Positions 55,190-63,534 of a stretch of 64,000 bases of DNA are shown one piece after another. Origin of the DNA: Bacteroidota bacterium (GTDB lineage Bacteria > Bacteroidota > Bacteroidia > Chitinophagales > Chitinophagaceae); the NCBI GenBank assembly GCA_018267575.1, contig JAFDYF010000051.1:46068-110067 (forward strand), in the 5' to 3' direction. A program made the translations under genes and the position numbers. Numbering within the stretch: position 1 is the first letter of the stretch; every line of letters starts with the position of its first letter. The notes beneath the pieces were generated by a model. The model ran no database searches, was not told where the DNA came from, and saw only the letters and a list, made by a program, of their open reading frames with translations.

Positions 55190-55579
55190 ATGAAATGGAA
55201 TGCCATGCTCGTTTGGACGCTTCGATTGTTGGCTGCGGCCATCATGCTAATGACCTTGTATTTCAAATTTACCGCACACCCACAATCGGTTAAGCTGTTC
55301 ACCGAATTGGGCATGGAACCTTGGGGGCGCATAGGTACAGGTATATTTGAGCTGATTGCTTCTATTTTGATTCTTTATCCCCGCACTACTGGCTATGGTG
55401 CTTTATTGGGTCTGGGTTTAATGGCTGGGGCTATTTTTTTCCACCTTACCAAACTGGGCATTGTATTCGATGGGGATGCGGTTTTGTTTACGTATGCCGT
55501 GATTGTCTTTGTTTGCTGTGCCCTATTGGTTATTGTTAATAAAAAGCAATTGTTGACCTTGATACCGAGCAAAAAATGA
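55190..55579 (+). CDS. DoxX-like small integral membrane protein
   Basis: 129 residues, four hydrophobic segments (about 7-25, 42-62, 69-88 and 96-117), with motifs LRLLAAAIMLMTLYFKF and GIFELIASILILYPRTTGYGALLGLGLMAGA, as in DoxX-like (PF07681-related) membrane proteins. These are linked to quinone or thiosulfate oxidation or to oxidative-stress defence, but mostly by sequence. It lies between the YHS and YceI genes (gaps 28 and 93 bp), which suggests a redox or envelope-stress role for the group. Confidence 0.8.
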   Translation: MKWNAMLVWTLRLLAAAIMLMTLYFKFTAHPQSVKLFTELGMEPWGRIGTGIFELIASILILYPRTTGYGALLGLGLMAGAIFFHLTKLGIVFDGDAVLFTYAVIVFVCCALLVIVNKKQLLTLIPSKK

Positions 55580-55641
55580 TTTCAGTACAAACCTTCCATA
55601 TAATAGTTGGTCATATTATATTTTTATAATCTTACAGATGA

Positions 55642-55649
55642 TAATTTTG
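55642..55649 (+). promoter_or_regulatory. -7 box before the YceI gene
   Basis: TAATTTTG fits TAnnTTTG, 23 bases before the ATG at 55673. No TTG is seen near -33, so an internal promoter is only possible. Confidence 0.3.
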
Positions 55650-55672
55650 TTTGTAAGTAAAAAATATAAGTT

Positions 55673-56209
55673 ATGAAAAAAATGGTAATGGTTTTTTTGA
55701 TTGGTCTTATTGGCTCATCATCAATAGCGCAGGTATTGACCCCAGTGGATGAGAGTTCCTATGTGGTATTCAAGGTGAAGAATTTTGGGTTTGTGGTCGA
55801 CGGTTCATTTAAAGGGTTAAAGGGCAGCATCCAGTTTGACCCTGCCAACTATGAGGCGTCCAAATTTGATGTTAGCATCGATGCCAACAGCATCAATACC
55901 GACAATAGTATGCGTGACAACCATCTTCGTGAAGAAAGCTATTTTGATGTGAAAAACTATCCTAGGATCCATTTTGTTTCAACAAAAGTGACCGCATCAA
56001 ATCATAAAGGCACTTTGTTTATATTTGGCAATTTAGAGATCAAGGGTATTACAAAAGAAATATCCTTTCCATTTAAGGCCAGCCCAGTGGAAAATGGATA
56101 TATTTTTAAAGGGCTGTTCAAGATTAGCCGTCGCGATTTTAATATAGGGGGTTCCAGTACCATCTCCAACGAGGTAAATGTGGAACTGGAGGTGTTGGCA
56201 AAAAAATGA
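55673..56209 (+). CDS. YceI family protein
   Basis: 178 residues. Signal peptide to about 20 (SSIAQ). YceI lipocalin-like fold: VDESSYVVFKVKNFGFVVDGSFKGLKG, then SINTDNSMRDNHLREESYFDVKNYPRIHF and ISFPFKASPVENGYIFKG, with SRRDFNIGG near the end. YceI proteins bind polyisoprenoid-type lipids in the periplasm and are induced by stress. It lies in the Crp/Fnr-headed run, 93 bp after the DoxX-like gene, and may also have its own promoter. Confidence 0.93.
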   Translation: MKKMVMVFLIGLIGSSSIAQVLTPVDESSYVVFKVKNFGFVVDGSFKGLKGSIQFDPANYEASKFDVSIDANSINTDNSMRDNHLREESYFDVKNYPRIHFVSTKVTASNHKGTLFIFGNLEIKGITKEISFPFKASPVENGYIFKGLFKISRRDFNIGGSSTISNEVNVELEVLAKK

Positions 56210-56229
56210 TAACACAAAAAATGTAAAAT

Positions 56230-56730
56230 ATGCAATTACATCAGGCTATCAATAACGTGTTTGTTCAACTGTCAGCAACCTTGGAGCAATTGTCTTTGGA
56301 AGAATACAGACAGCCCTGCCAAGCTTTGTTTGGGAATTCCATCGGTCAGCATGTGAGGCATATTATTGAGCTGTTCCAATGCCTAGAAAATGGGTATGAC
56401 CAAGGCATGGTGTGCTACGATAAAAGAAAAAGGGATGAATTGATTGAAACAGATAAAGCCAATGCCATTAGATTATTGCATGAGATTTATACAAATATAG
56501 ATCGCCCCGACAAAGCCATTTTGCTGGAGGCCTCCTACGATGACCATTCTGATAGTACCATCAAACTGAACAGCAATTACTATCGGGAAATTGCGTACAA
56601 TCTCGAGCATTGTATCCATCATATGGCACTGATCCGTGCCGGGGTGCGTGAAGTGAGCCGCATTGTGCTTCCAGAAAATTTTGGGGTTGCTATTTCTACC
56701 ATCAAGTATCAAAGACAATGTGCACAGTAA
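56230..56730 (+). CDS. DinB-like family protein
   Basis: 166 residues. The pattern is GNSIGQHVRHIIELFQCLE (first His pair, near 36-41), DDHSDSTIKLNSNYYREIAYNLEHCIHHMALIRAGV (second His cluster, near 110-125), an arrangement seen in DinB-like metal-binding four-helix bundles. It is distinct from the DinB protein at 35649. It starts 20 bp after YceI and its 3' end overlaps the NRDE gene by 13 bp, so translation of the two is coupled. The exact activity is unknown. Confidence 0.82.
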   Translation: MQLHQAINNVFVQLSATLEQLSLEEYRQPCQALFGNSIGQHVRHIIELFQCLENGYDQGMVCYDKRKRDELIETDKANAIRLLHEIYTNIDRPDKAILLEASYDDHSDSTIKLNSNYYREIAYNLEHCIHHMALIRAGVREVSRIVLPENFGVAISTIKYQRQCAQ

Positions 56731-57443
56731 GTTTTATTCCTCAAAAGAACAAGGTTATTATTAGCTCGAATCGGGATGAGAAATATTGGCGCTCATCGGC
56801 GATCCCCCCTAAATTATACCATCTTCAATCTGGCAACTGTGTTTTCCCAAAGGATTCGGATGCAGGTGGCACCTGGTTGGCAACGCACGAAAATGGTAAT
56901 ATGGTTGTTTTCTTGAACGGCGGATTTGTAAAGCATGAGCCAAAACCTCCATATAAAAGAAGTAGGGGATTGGTTTTGATCGATCTGATTGACCACGAAA
57001 ATCCCTATGCGCAATTTCTCAGCACCGATCTGTTGGGCATTGAACCATTTACTGCAATCATTTACGAGCATGCACAACTATATGAATGTAGATGGGATGG
57101 TCAAAAAAAATACCATGTAGAATTGGACGCATCAGTGCCTCATATCTGGTCCTCAGCAACATTATATGATGATGCTATCGCTCGGAAAAGAAAGCAATGG
57201 TTTACTGAATGGCTGGAGAAAAACCCCAACCCGACAGAAACCGATGTCTTGCATTTCCATCAGTTTACTGGTGATGGCGATAAGCACAATGACTTGTTGA
57301 TGGACAGGGATGGTCTCGTAGCTACTGTAAGCATTAGCTCGGTAACGATTTCTGATGAGCAGGCCTTGATAAGGTACCTGGATATAAAAGCAAATCAGTC
57401 TTATGAATATGAACTAGCACTTACTAAAGCCACTGCCCCATAA
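56718..57443 (+). CDS. NRDE (TANGO2-like) family protein
   Basis: 241 residues starting MCTVSFIPQKNKVIISSNRDEKYWRSSA, the N-terminal Cys-2 and S/N-R-D-E motif that define the NRDE family (PF05742). Further family motifs: FPKDSDAGGTWLATHENGN and SRGLVLIDL. Members resemble Ntn hydrolases and include eukaryotic TANGO2; proposed roles range from haem trafficking to amide hydrolysis, none settled in bacteria. The start overlaps the DinB stop by 13 bp and the stop is 1 bp from the next gene, so it is in a tight operon. Confidence 0.92.
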   Translation: MCTVSFIPQKNKVIISSNRDEKYWRSSAIPPKLYHLQSGNCVFPKDSDAGGTWLATHENGNMVVFLNGGFVKHEPKPPYKRSRGLVLIDLIDHENPYAQFLSTDLLGIEPFTAIIYEHAQLYECRWDGQKKYHVELDASVPHIWSSATLYDDAIARKRKQWFTEWLEKNPNPTETDVLHFHQFTGDGDKHNDLLMDRDGLVATVSISSVTISDEQALIRYLDIKANQSYEYELALTKATAP

Positions 57444-57444
57444 A

Positions 57445-58506
57445 ATGAATTGGTTTCAACGGATTGCTTATCGGCCTTTTTTTATTCGCTTGTTTCATTG
57501 GGAATACTGGAGCTTCAATACGGTTTATGTTCCGATATATATAGTTTGGATAGGGCTATGTATTAGGGCTCGCTCGTTTTTCTTTTTTTCCGCTTCAAAT
57601 CCCAGCATCAAAAATGGTGGCTTCCTCAATGAGTCTAAAAAAGAAATAGCACCGTTGGTACCTTCGGAACTTCATCCCAAAACGATTTTCTTCTCATTGC
57701 CCTGCAATGCCGATTTTATTCTGGAGCAATTGCAAAAAAAGGGTTTTTCTTTTCCATTGATTGGCAAGCCTGATATTGGTGGTCGTGGTCGTGGGGTGAA
57801 AGCGTTGAAAGATGAAGAAGACCTTCGAGCCTATGTCCACAGCGCTACCATGGATTTTCATATCCAGGAATTTGTTGCTTTTAAAAATGAAGTGGGTATT
57901 TTCTATTACAGGATCCCCGGGCAGGAAATGGGCAGGATATCCGGTATTGTGCGAAAGGAATTTTTAAAAGTGACTGGCGATGGGGTACACAGTATTTATG
58001 AATTGGTGAAAAAAAATAAAAGAGCCATACTTCAATTGCCAGCCTTAAAAAAAATATTTGGAAAAGCCTTGCTGGATAAGCCAGCAGTAGGGGAGGAGTT
58101 GGTTTTGCTGCCTTATGGTAACCATGCCAGGGGTGCAAAATTTATTGATGATAGCCAACTGATCGATGAGGCACTTACCCAAACCATTGACGGTATATGC
58201 AAGCAGGTTTCGGGTTTTTATTTTGGCCGGTTGGATATACGTTTTGATAATTGGGCCGATTTGAAAGCAGGCAAAAATTTTTCTATTATTGAAGTGAATG
58301 GGGCAGGCTCCGAGCCCACACATATCTACGACCCCAGGCATTCGCTTTTTTTTGCTTGGAAAGAAATCATCCGACATTGGATCTTGTTATGGCGCATCAG
58401 TAGGGTGAACCATAAAAACGGGCATGCCTATCTTAGTTTCAATAAAGGGGTCTCCATGTTCCGGGAGGATAAACTGATTTCCAAAAAATTGGAGCAAATG
58501 GGATAG
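57445..58506 (+). CDS. Membrane-anchored ATP-grasp protein (D-Ala-D-Ala ligase-like)
   Basis: 353 residues. A single hydrophobic helix near the N-terminus (FNTVYVPIYIVWIGLCI, about 24-40) is followed by an ATP-grasp fold: IGKPDIGGRGRGVKALKDEEDLRAYV (ATP-binding loop, near 112-135), IQEFVAFKNEVGIFYYR, LDIRFDNWADLK and IIEVNGAGSEPTHIYDP with the Mg-binding Glu/Asn. ATP-grasp enzymes join a carboxylate to an amine or thiol using ATP. The substrate is unknown. It starts 1 bp after the NRDE stop and is the last gene of the run. Confidence 0.83.
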   Translation: MNWFQRIAYRPFFIRLFHWEYWSFNTVYVPIYIVWIGLCIRARSFFFFSASNPSIKNGGFLNESKKEIAPLVPSELHPKTIFFSLPCNADFILEQLQKKGFSFPLIGKPDIGGRGRGVKALKDEEDLRAYVHSATMDFHIQEFVAFKNEVGIFYYRIPGQEMGRISGIVRKEFLKVTGDGVHSIYELVKKNKRAILQLPALKKIFGKALLDKPAVGEELVLLPYGNHARGAKFIDDSQLIDEALTQTIDGICKQVSGFYFGRLDIRFDNWADLKAGKNFSIIEVNGAGSEPTHIYDPRHSLFFAWKEIIRHWILLWRISRVNHKNGHAYLSFNKGVSMFREDKLISKKLEQMG

Positions 58507-58531
58507 GGGAAAATATTTTTAGGAGGATGAT

Positions 58532-58990
58532 TTAAAGCTTGGATTCAACCAGTTTTTTTATTTCCACCAATATGGGCGACCAGCCCAGCCCATTATTATA
58601 GGAATCCTGATATCTTTTTTCGCCATCCGCTACTTTGGAATAATCTCCTTGGGTAACTGTTAAAACTGTTTTATGGTCTTCTTCTTTTAGGCTATAGGTC
58701 ACCGTTAAATAATTTTCTGGGATATCCGGGATGGAAGAATTTGGGTCAATGGTGGTATAGGAAAGAAATTGGTTTGGGACTATTTCCACAATATGGCCTT
58801 TTACAAAAACCACATCCTTCCCTTTATAGCTGCCCTTCCAATCTAAGGGGCTGCCCGGTTTCCAATCGGAGACTGTTTCGCAGCCAAACATGTATTTTTT
58901 GGTTTGTACAGGATTGGTAAGGGCATCCCAGACTTTTGTTGCAGGTGCTTCTATCAAAATTTCGTTCTCAATAATCAGTGGCTGGGGCAT
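58532..58990 (-). CDS. SRPBCC (START/AHSA1-like) domain protein
   Basis: 152 residues. The helix-grip fold is suggested by IIENEILIEAPATKVWDALTNP at the start, then FGCETVSDWKPGSPLDWKG and VLTVTQGDYS with NGLGWSPILVEIKKLVE at the end, characteristic of Activator of Hsp90 ATPase-like SRPBCC proteins. These bind hydrophobic ligands in a deep cavity; the ligand is unknown. It is convergent with the ATP-grasp gene (26 bp apart) and follows the histidine kinase gene by 51 bp on the minus strand. Confidence 0.9.
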   Translation of the reverse strand: MPQPLIIENEILIEAPATKVWDALTNPVQTKKYMFGCETVSDWKPGSPLDWKGSYKGKDVVFVKGHIVEIVPNQFLSYTTIDPNSSIPDIPENYLTVTYSLKEEDHKTVLTVTQGDYSKVADGEKRYQDSYNNGLGWSPILVEIKKLVESKL

Positions 58991-59041
58991 CTTAAAGATT
59001 TGGTTGAGTTTTTAAAGAATTGAAATTATCAAAAATATCAT

Positions 59042-60898
59042 TTAGGCTATATTATTTTTGGTTGAAGCGAAGGATAAAAGGAACCTTGTCCCGTTCCGGT
59101 AAGAAGCATCCATTTCTACAGAACAGTGGATGGCCTTTGCTAGGTCCCTAATGATATGCAATCCCAATCCATTTCCACCGCCCATACCGGCAGATTCATC
59201 ATAGAGCGCTTTCAACTTTTCAATGCTGGCACCCGTTCCATTATCCGCTATTGATAAAAATATTTTTTCCCCATCCTGCCAAGCCTTCCATTCAATAGCG
59301 GCTGCTGGGTTTTGCTGTAGCGCCTTGATGGCATTGGCTGTGAGGTTCTGCATAATGGCTCGGAGATAATGTTCATCGGATTTCAATATGATGTTTTCAT
59401 CCCCCGTAAAACGGAAAGAAACCTGTTCTGTGCCGGTGAAAAATTTTTGAAGATAGGAATATAATTTGCCCACCTTGAATTCGGTTATCTCTGGTCTGAA
59501 ATTTTCCATCTGCCCCTTACTCCATAGCAGTGTGGCTTCCATGGTTTCCAAGAGTGCGTCGGTAGCAGTTTTTATTTTTTGTTCCCGCTCTACCACTTGC
59601 TGTTCGGAAAAGAGCCCAGGCTTTAGTTTTTGCAATTGTAAAAAATTGGCCAAATTGGCGATGGGCCTTCTTAGGTCATGGCTGATGATGCCGAAGAACT
59701 TGGCCTTGACCTTGTTTGCTTCTGCCAATTCCATATTGAGTTGCATCAGTTTGGCGTTTGTTCTTTTTCTGATAATGCTTTGACGGTAAAAGATAATCCC
59801 CCCGGCAAACAAAAAGCCGATCAGGCTCAGGAGCAGCCACATGTTTTTTCGTTGATTGCCAATCTGAAGCTCTTTGTTCTCGATTTCCTTGTTTTTTAAA
59901 TCAATGGCACGCTGGCTTTCAAGAGACGCAATTTTGTTTTTGTTCGTTTGGGAGAAAATGGAGTCGGTGATGTCCTGGTATTTTCTGAAGTTGGTATAGG
60001 CATTTTTAAAATCGCCTTTTTGGGCTTGGAGTTCGGCTAACACACCGGTGAAATAAGCAAAATTTTCTTGATCGTTTCTGGAGTTGGCCATTTGGATGGC
60101 CTCCCGTAAGTATTTTTCTGACAAGGCCAATTTGTCCTTCGTGCTGGTTGGTATAAGCAAGGAGGAATTGGTCTTATGGGCTGTATCGTATCGTACCATA
60201 TCCAAATAAGCAACCCCAATATTGCCGATATTTACCGTGGGCAATTCATTGTTGACCGTTTGTTTGTCCCATATTTCTTTAGCTTTCAAAGCCAGCTCTA
60301 TTTTTTTTTGATAGTCATCGAAGCAAAGTGAGGATTGGTTCATGTATACGTATGCTTCCCCATAATCATTTTTCATTTGTTTATAAAGCTGTAAAGCTTG
60401 CTCGTAATATTTTTCAGCCTTAATGCGATTGGTCTCCGGTTCTATCTGCGAAAGCGAAAGTTGTAAATAGTTACCTGCCAAACTGTTCAGCGAAGCGGAG
60501 ATTTCGGAACTATCTTGCAGTTGCCTAAAAATATCCAGGGATTTCAGGTCAGCATCCTCCGACTTTTTTATGTCTTGTTGATGAAAATAAACAATAGCGA
60601 TATTTCTGTAAGCCCGAGCAATTATTTTTGGTTGATTTGTTTTTTCCCCTATTCCCAAACATTGAAAAAAGCATGAGGAGGCATTTGTATAGTCAGCGAT
60701 GTTGAGATAGGATTTGCCCAAATTTTCCAAGAGATCTGCTTTTTGGGCTTCTGTATGGTTACGGGTATTTGATAAAGCGGATTTAAGGGAGTCGATCAAT
60801 GCTTGACCTTTCAATTGCGAAATCAATACTTGGGGGATTAGTAGCAACAGAAAAATAGCCAACCTGTTTTTATGCCCAGTCGATGTAATGTTTAGCAT
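59042..60898 (-). CDS. TPR-containing sensor histidine kinase
   Basis: 618 residues. Signal peptide to about 31, then a periplasmic TPR array (about 50-330: DYTNASSCFFQCLGIGEKTN, AYRNIAIVYFHQQDIKKSEDADL). One transmembrane helix near 351-371 is followed by a coiled coil, the His-box AKFFGIISHDLRRPIANL (His near 409) and an HATPase domain with NLTANAIKAL, DNGTGASIEKL and GGGNGLGLHIIRDL. This is the usual Bacteroidota TPR-kinase layout, in which the TPRs sense a periplasmic signal. The LytTR regulator gene (60986) lies 87 bp upstream on the same strand, so they are a cognate pair. Confidence 0.92.
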   Translation of the reverse strand: MLNITSTGHKNRLAIFLLLLIPQVLISQLKGQALIDSLKSALSNTRNHTEAQKADLLENLGKSYLNIADYTNASSCFFQCLGIGEKTNQPKIIARAYRNIAIVYFHQQDIKKSEDADLKSLDIFRQLQDSSEISASLNSLAGNYLQLSLSQIEPETNRIKAEKYYEQALQLYKQMKNDYGEAYVYMNQSSLCFDDYQKKIELALKAKEIWDKQTVNNELPTVNIGNIGVAYLDMVRYDTAHKTNSSLLIPTSTKDKLALSEKYLREAIQMANSRNDQENFAYFTGVLAELQAQKGDFKNAYTNFRKYQDITDSIFSQTNKNKIASLESQRAIDLKNKEIENKELQIGNQRKNMWLLLSLIGFLFAGGIIFYRQSIIRKRTNAKLMQLNMELAEANKVKAKFFGIISHDLRRPIANLANFLQLQKLKPGLFSEQQVVEREQKIKTATDALLETMEATLLWSKGQMENFRPEITEFKVGKLYSYLQKFFTGTEQVSFRFTGDENIILKSDEHYLRAIMQNLTANAIKALQQNPAAAIEWKAWQDGEKIFLSIADNGTGASIEKLKALYDESAGMGGGNGLGLHIIRDLAKAIHCSVEMDASYRNGTRFLLSFASTKNNIA

Positions 60899-60985
60899 GG
60901 TGGATGATGGTATCTATATTTACATGGTCCCTGTTCTATTTGTACACATGGCTTGCTTCACCGCAAAGTTTTGGTATTTCCGTTT

Positions 60986-61693
60986 TCAGCCTAAGTCTTT
61001 AAGAGCTTCTTTATAACTTCTTCCTATGGGCAAAAAAATATTGTGTACTTCCACTTCATCTGCCTTTATTTTTCTAATAAAATGTTTTTGCACCGCAAAA
61101 CTCCGATGGATGCGTATAAATTCCTGAAAGGCTTTTTCTTTCAGGATGCTTCCCAAAGAGGAGAGCACAGTATGTTTTCTTTTGGTGGTAACGATGGTTG
61201 TGTAATTGTTCAGTGCTTCCAGATAAAGGACCTCATGAAGGTTCAGCTTTATTTGGTTGGTTCCTTCTTTTATGAAAATGGTATCGGCCCCAAGGGTATG
61301 GGTCAACAATTCCGCCTTTAGACGAATCTCTATAAACGCTTTAAGCCTTTCCATGGTTTTAGCGAACCGCTCATTGGAAAAAGGCTTGACCAAAAAATCC
61401 AAGGCCGATAATTCAAACCCCTCCACTGCATAATCCGGATAGGATGTGATAAAAATACAGGCGGGGATCTGCATCAGTTCTTCCCTAAGCTCCAGCCCAT
61501 TCATGCCCGGCATATCGATATCCAAAAAAAGTACATCGGGGGGCGATTTTTTTGCCTCAGTCAGAGCCTTTGAGGAGGATTCATAGTCGCCCATTACATG
61601 GATAAAAGGATAGTGTTCCATGAAAGCTAGCACGGTAAGCCGATCTACTTCGTCATCATCCACTACCATGCAGTTGATCTGTTTCGTGATCAT
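60986..61693 (-). CDS. LytTR family response regulator
   Basis: 235 residues. The receiver is intact: acidic residues VVDDDEVD, phospho-acceptor Asp in VLFLDIDMPGMNGLEL (near 57) and Lys in FLVKPFSNERF. The LytTR DNA-binding domain follows: FIKEGTNQIKLNLHEVLYLEALNNY and FIRIHRSFAVQKHFIRKI. It acts with the TPR kinase at 59042, whose gene follows on the same strand. LytTR regulators in this phylum often control surface or membrane proteins; the divergent gene at 61840 encodes a lipoprotein and is a possible target, but nothing proves it. Confidence 0.93.
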   Translation of the reverse strand: MITKQINCMVVDDDEVDRLTVLAFMEHYPFIHVMGDYESSSKALTEAKKSPPDVLFLDIDMPGMNGLELREELMQIPACIFITSYPDYAVEGFELSALDFLVKPFSNERFAKTMERLKAFIEIRLKAELLTHTLGADTIFIKEGTNQIKLNLHEVLYLEALNNYTTIVTTKRKHTVLSSLGSILKEKAFQEFIRIHRSFAVQKHFIRKIKADEVEVHNIFLPIGRSYKEALKDLG

Positions 61694-61839
61694 TGGGTTG
61701 TTTAGGGGCTTGGTGCTATCTCAAATATATCTCAAAAAAGCCATACCTGCAATTGAGCATTTTTTTTTGTTGTTCACCAATTGTGTATTTTCTAAAACAA
61801 GGTTATAGGATATGTTTGGGCTAGCTAAAAAATGAAAAA

Positions 61840-63375
61840 ATGAAAAATTGTACACCCTTTCTGCCGATTTCTATTTTCTTTTTATTCCTGTTCGGGGCTT
61901 GTAAAAAAAGCCCTACACCGCCTATAATCCCTGTGTTGCCCACCATCACTTCCATCAGCCCTAGTTCGGGCAATGTGGGAACGTCGGTCACCATTATGGG
62001 AACAAATTTTCAACTTGTGGCATCGGACAATACGGTTAAATTTAATGGCGTAGCGGCAACGGTGACAAGTGCCACTGCCAGTTCGTTGGTGGTGGCAGCA
62101 CCCGCAGGGGGGACTAGCGGTGCGGTAACCGTATCCACATCATCGGGTACTGCCACTGGGCCCAATTTTACTTATTTGGCATTACCAGTACCCACCATCA
62201 CTTCTATTAGCCCTACCACGGGAAGCGCAGGTACTGCCGTTACCATATCCGGTACTAATTTTAAAACCACGCTTACCGATAATACAGTACTCTTTAATGG
62301 AGTTGCAGCAACCGTTACCAGCGCTACCACTACCTCGATTGTAGCGACTGCACCAGCTACCGGTACAACGGGCAACATTACGGTTACTACAAGCGCTGGA
62401 ACAAGTAATGGCGTTGCATTTACTTACACGTCCGCTCCTGATGTTTATGTTCTTGGGCAGGGCTCTGGTGGTTATGGATATTGGAAAAATGATGTATTCA
62501 CGGCTCTACCTTCGAATTGTCTGGTTGCACAGTCCATCTTCGTAAATGGATCTGATATTTATGTGGCTGGCGCCACCTCTAATGGTGCTGAATATTGGAA
62601 GAATGGTGTCGGAGTGCAATTGCCCGAACCTTCAGGGGCGACGAATGGAAGGGCCGTATCCATTTTTGTTAGCGGAACGGATGTATATGTTTGTGGCTAT
62701 GACACTAAACCTGCTGGTGGATCAGAACCTCTTTATTGGAAAAATGGGGTATTAATGCCAATTTCATTGAGCAGCGGCAATATTAACCCAGGATTGCCTG
62801 CTACAGGGGGAATCGCTAGTTCGATTTTTGTTTCTGGCACAGATGTTTATTTGGCAGGGGCACAGTTTCCTTTTACTGGAAATGCGGTGGCCACCTATTG
62901 GAAAAATGGTTCACCTACAACATTGACCAGCACTACGTTTGTTTCCGCATATCAAGCTTATGCAACAGGGGTATATGTGATAGGTTCTGATGCCTATGTT
63001 TGTGGTTATTTGGATGGACACTCTCAAAACTATTGGAAAAATGGAATTGCTGTTCCTTTAGGAGGCATTTCTGATACCCTACAATCGTTTGGTGCGGGGG
63101 GAATGGGCATTTATGTGGCAAACAATGGTGATGTATTGGTTTGTGGAGATTACCACAATACGGCCAAATACTGGAAAAACGGCACCATGTACGACCTCAC
63201 CACAACACCCGCCGGAACTACCAATTCGAATGAATATGCAAGGTCAATAACAGAAAATGGTACAGACATATACATCGCAGGAAATTATTATTCGCAAGGG
63301 CCCGGGTTTTGGAAAAACGGAGTGTTCACTAAGCTTAGTAATGCATCGATAGTATATAGTATCGTCGTGAAATAA
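61840..63375 (+). CDS. Lipoprotein with two IPT/TIG domains and seven YWKNG repeats
   Basis: 511 residues. Lipoprotein signal (LFLFGACKKS, Cys near 21). Two IPT/TIG Ig-like domains at about 35-115 and 118-202, each starting PTITSISP and ending in a GPNFTY/GVAFTY motif. The remainder (about 206-511) has seven repeats of about 40 residues of the form D-V-Y-V-x-G ... Y/F-W-K-N-G, as expected for a closed seven-bladed propeller. It is probably on the cell surface; the ligand is unknown. A TATGTTTG box lies at 61811-61818 with no clear -33. A 3-codon ATG frame at 61832 precedes the start. Confidence 0.85.
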   Translation: MKNCTPFLPISIFFLFLFGACKKSPTPPIIPVLPTITSISPSSGNVGTSVTIMGTNFQLVASDNTVKFNGVAATVTSATASSLVVAAPAGGTSGAVTVSTSSGTATGPNFTYLALPVPTITSISPTTGSAGTAVTISGTNFKTTLTDNTVLFNGVAATVTSATTTSIVATAPATGTTGNITVTTSAGTSNGVAFTYTSAPDVYVLGQGSGGYGYWKNDVFTALPSNCLVAQSIFVNGSDIYVAGATSNGAEYWKNGVGVQLPEPSGATNGRAVSIFVSGTDVYVCGYDTKPAGGSEPLYWKNGVLMPISLSSGNINPGLPATGGIASSIFVSGTDVYLAGAQFPFTGNAVATYWKNGSPTTLTSTTFVSAYQAYATGVYVIGSDAYVCGYLDGHSQNYWKNGIAVPLGGISDTLQSFGAGGMGIYVANNGDVLVCGDYHNTAKYWKNGTMYDLTTTPAGTTNSNEYARSITENGTDIYIAGNYYSQGPGFWKNGVFTKLSNASIVYSIVVK

Positions 63376-63461
63376 TTTATCAATATGGTCAATTCAGATA
63401 AGTTTAAACTGGGGCAAAATAAAGCGGGATTGATTGGAATTTAAGAAGCTTGTTAAAGTTT

Positions 63462-63522
63462 ATTACGAAAATTCATACATGATTGGCATTAAATTCCCCA
63501 TTCTTCGTATGGTTTTCGTAAT
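63462..63522. repeat. Spaced inverted repeat upstream of the PliI-like gene
   Basis: ATTACGAAAA (63462-63471) and CATAC pair with GTATG and TTTTCGTAAT (63513-63522), giving arms of about 15 bp around a 28-bp loop, ending 12 bp before the ATG. It could be an operator or an mRNA hairpin. Confidence 0.5.
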
Positions 63523-63534
63523 TAACTTTACGGC

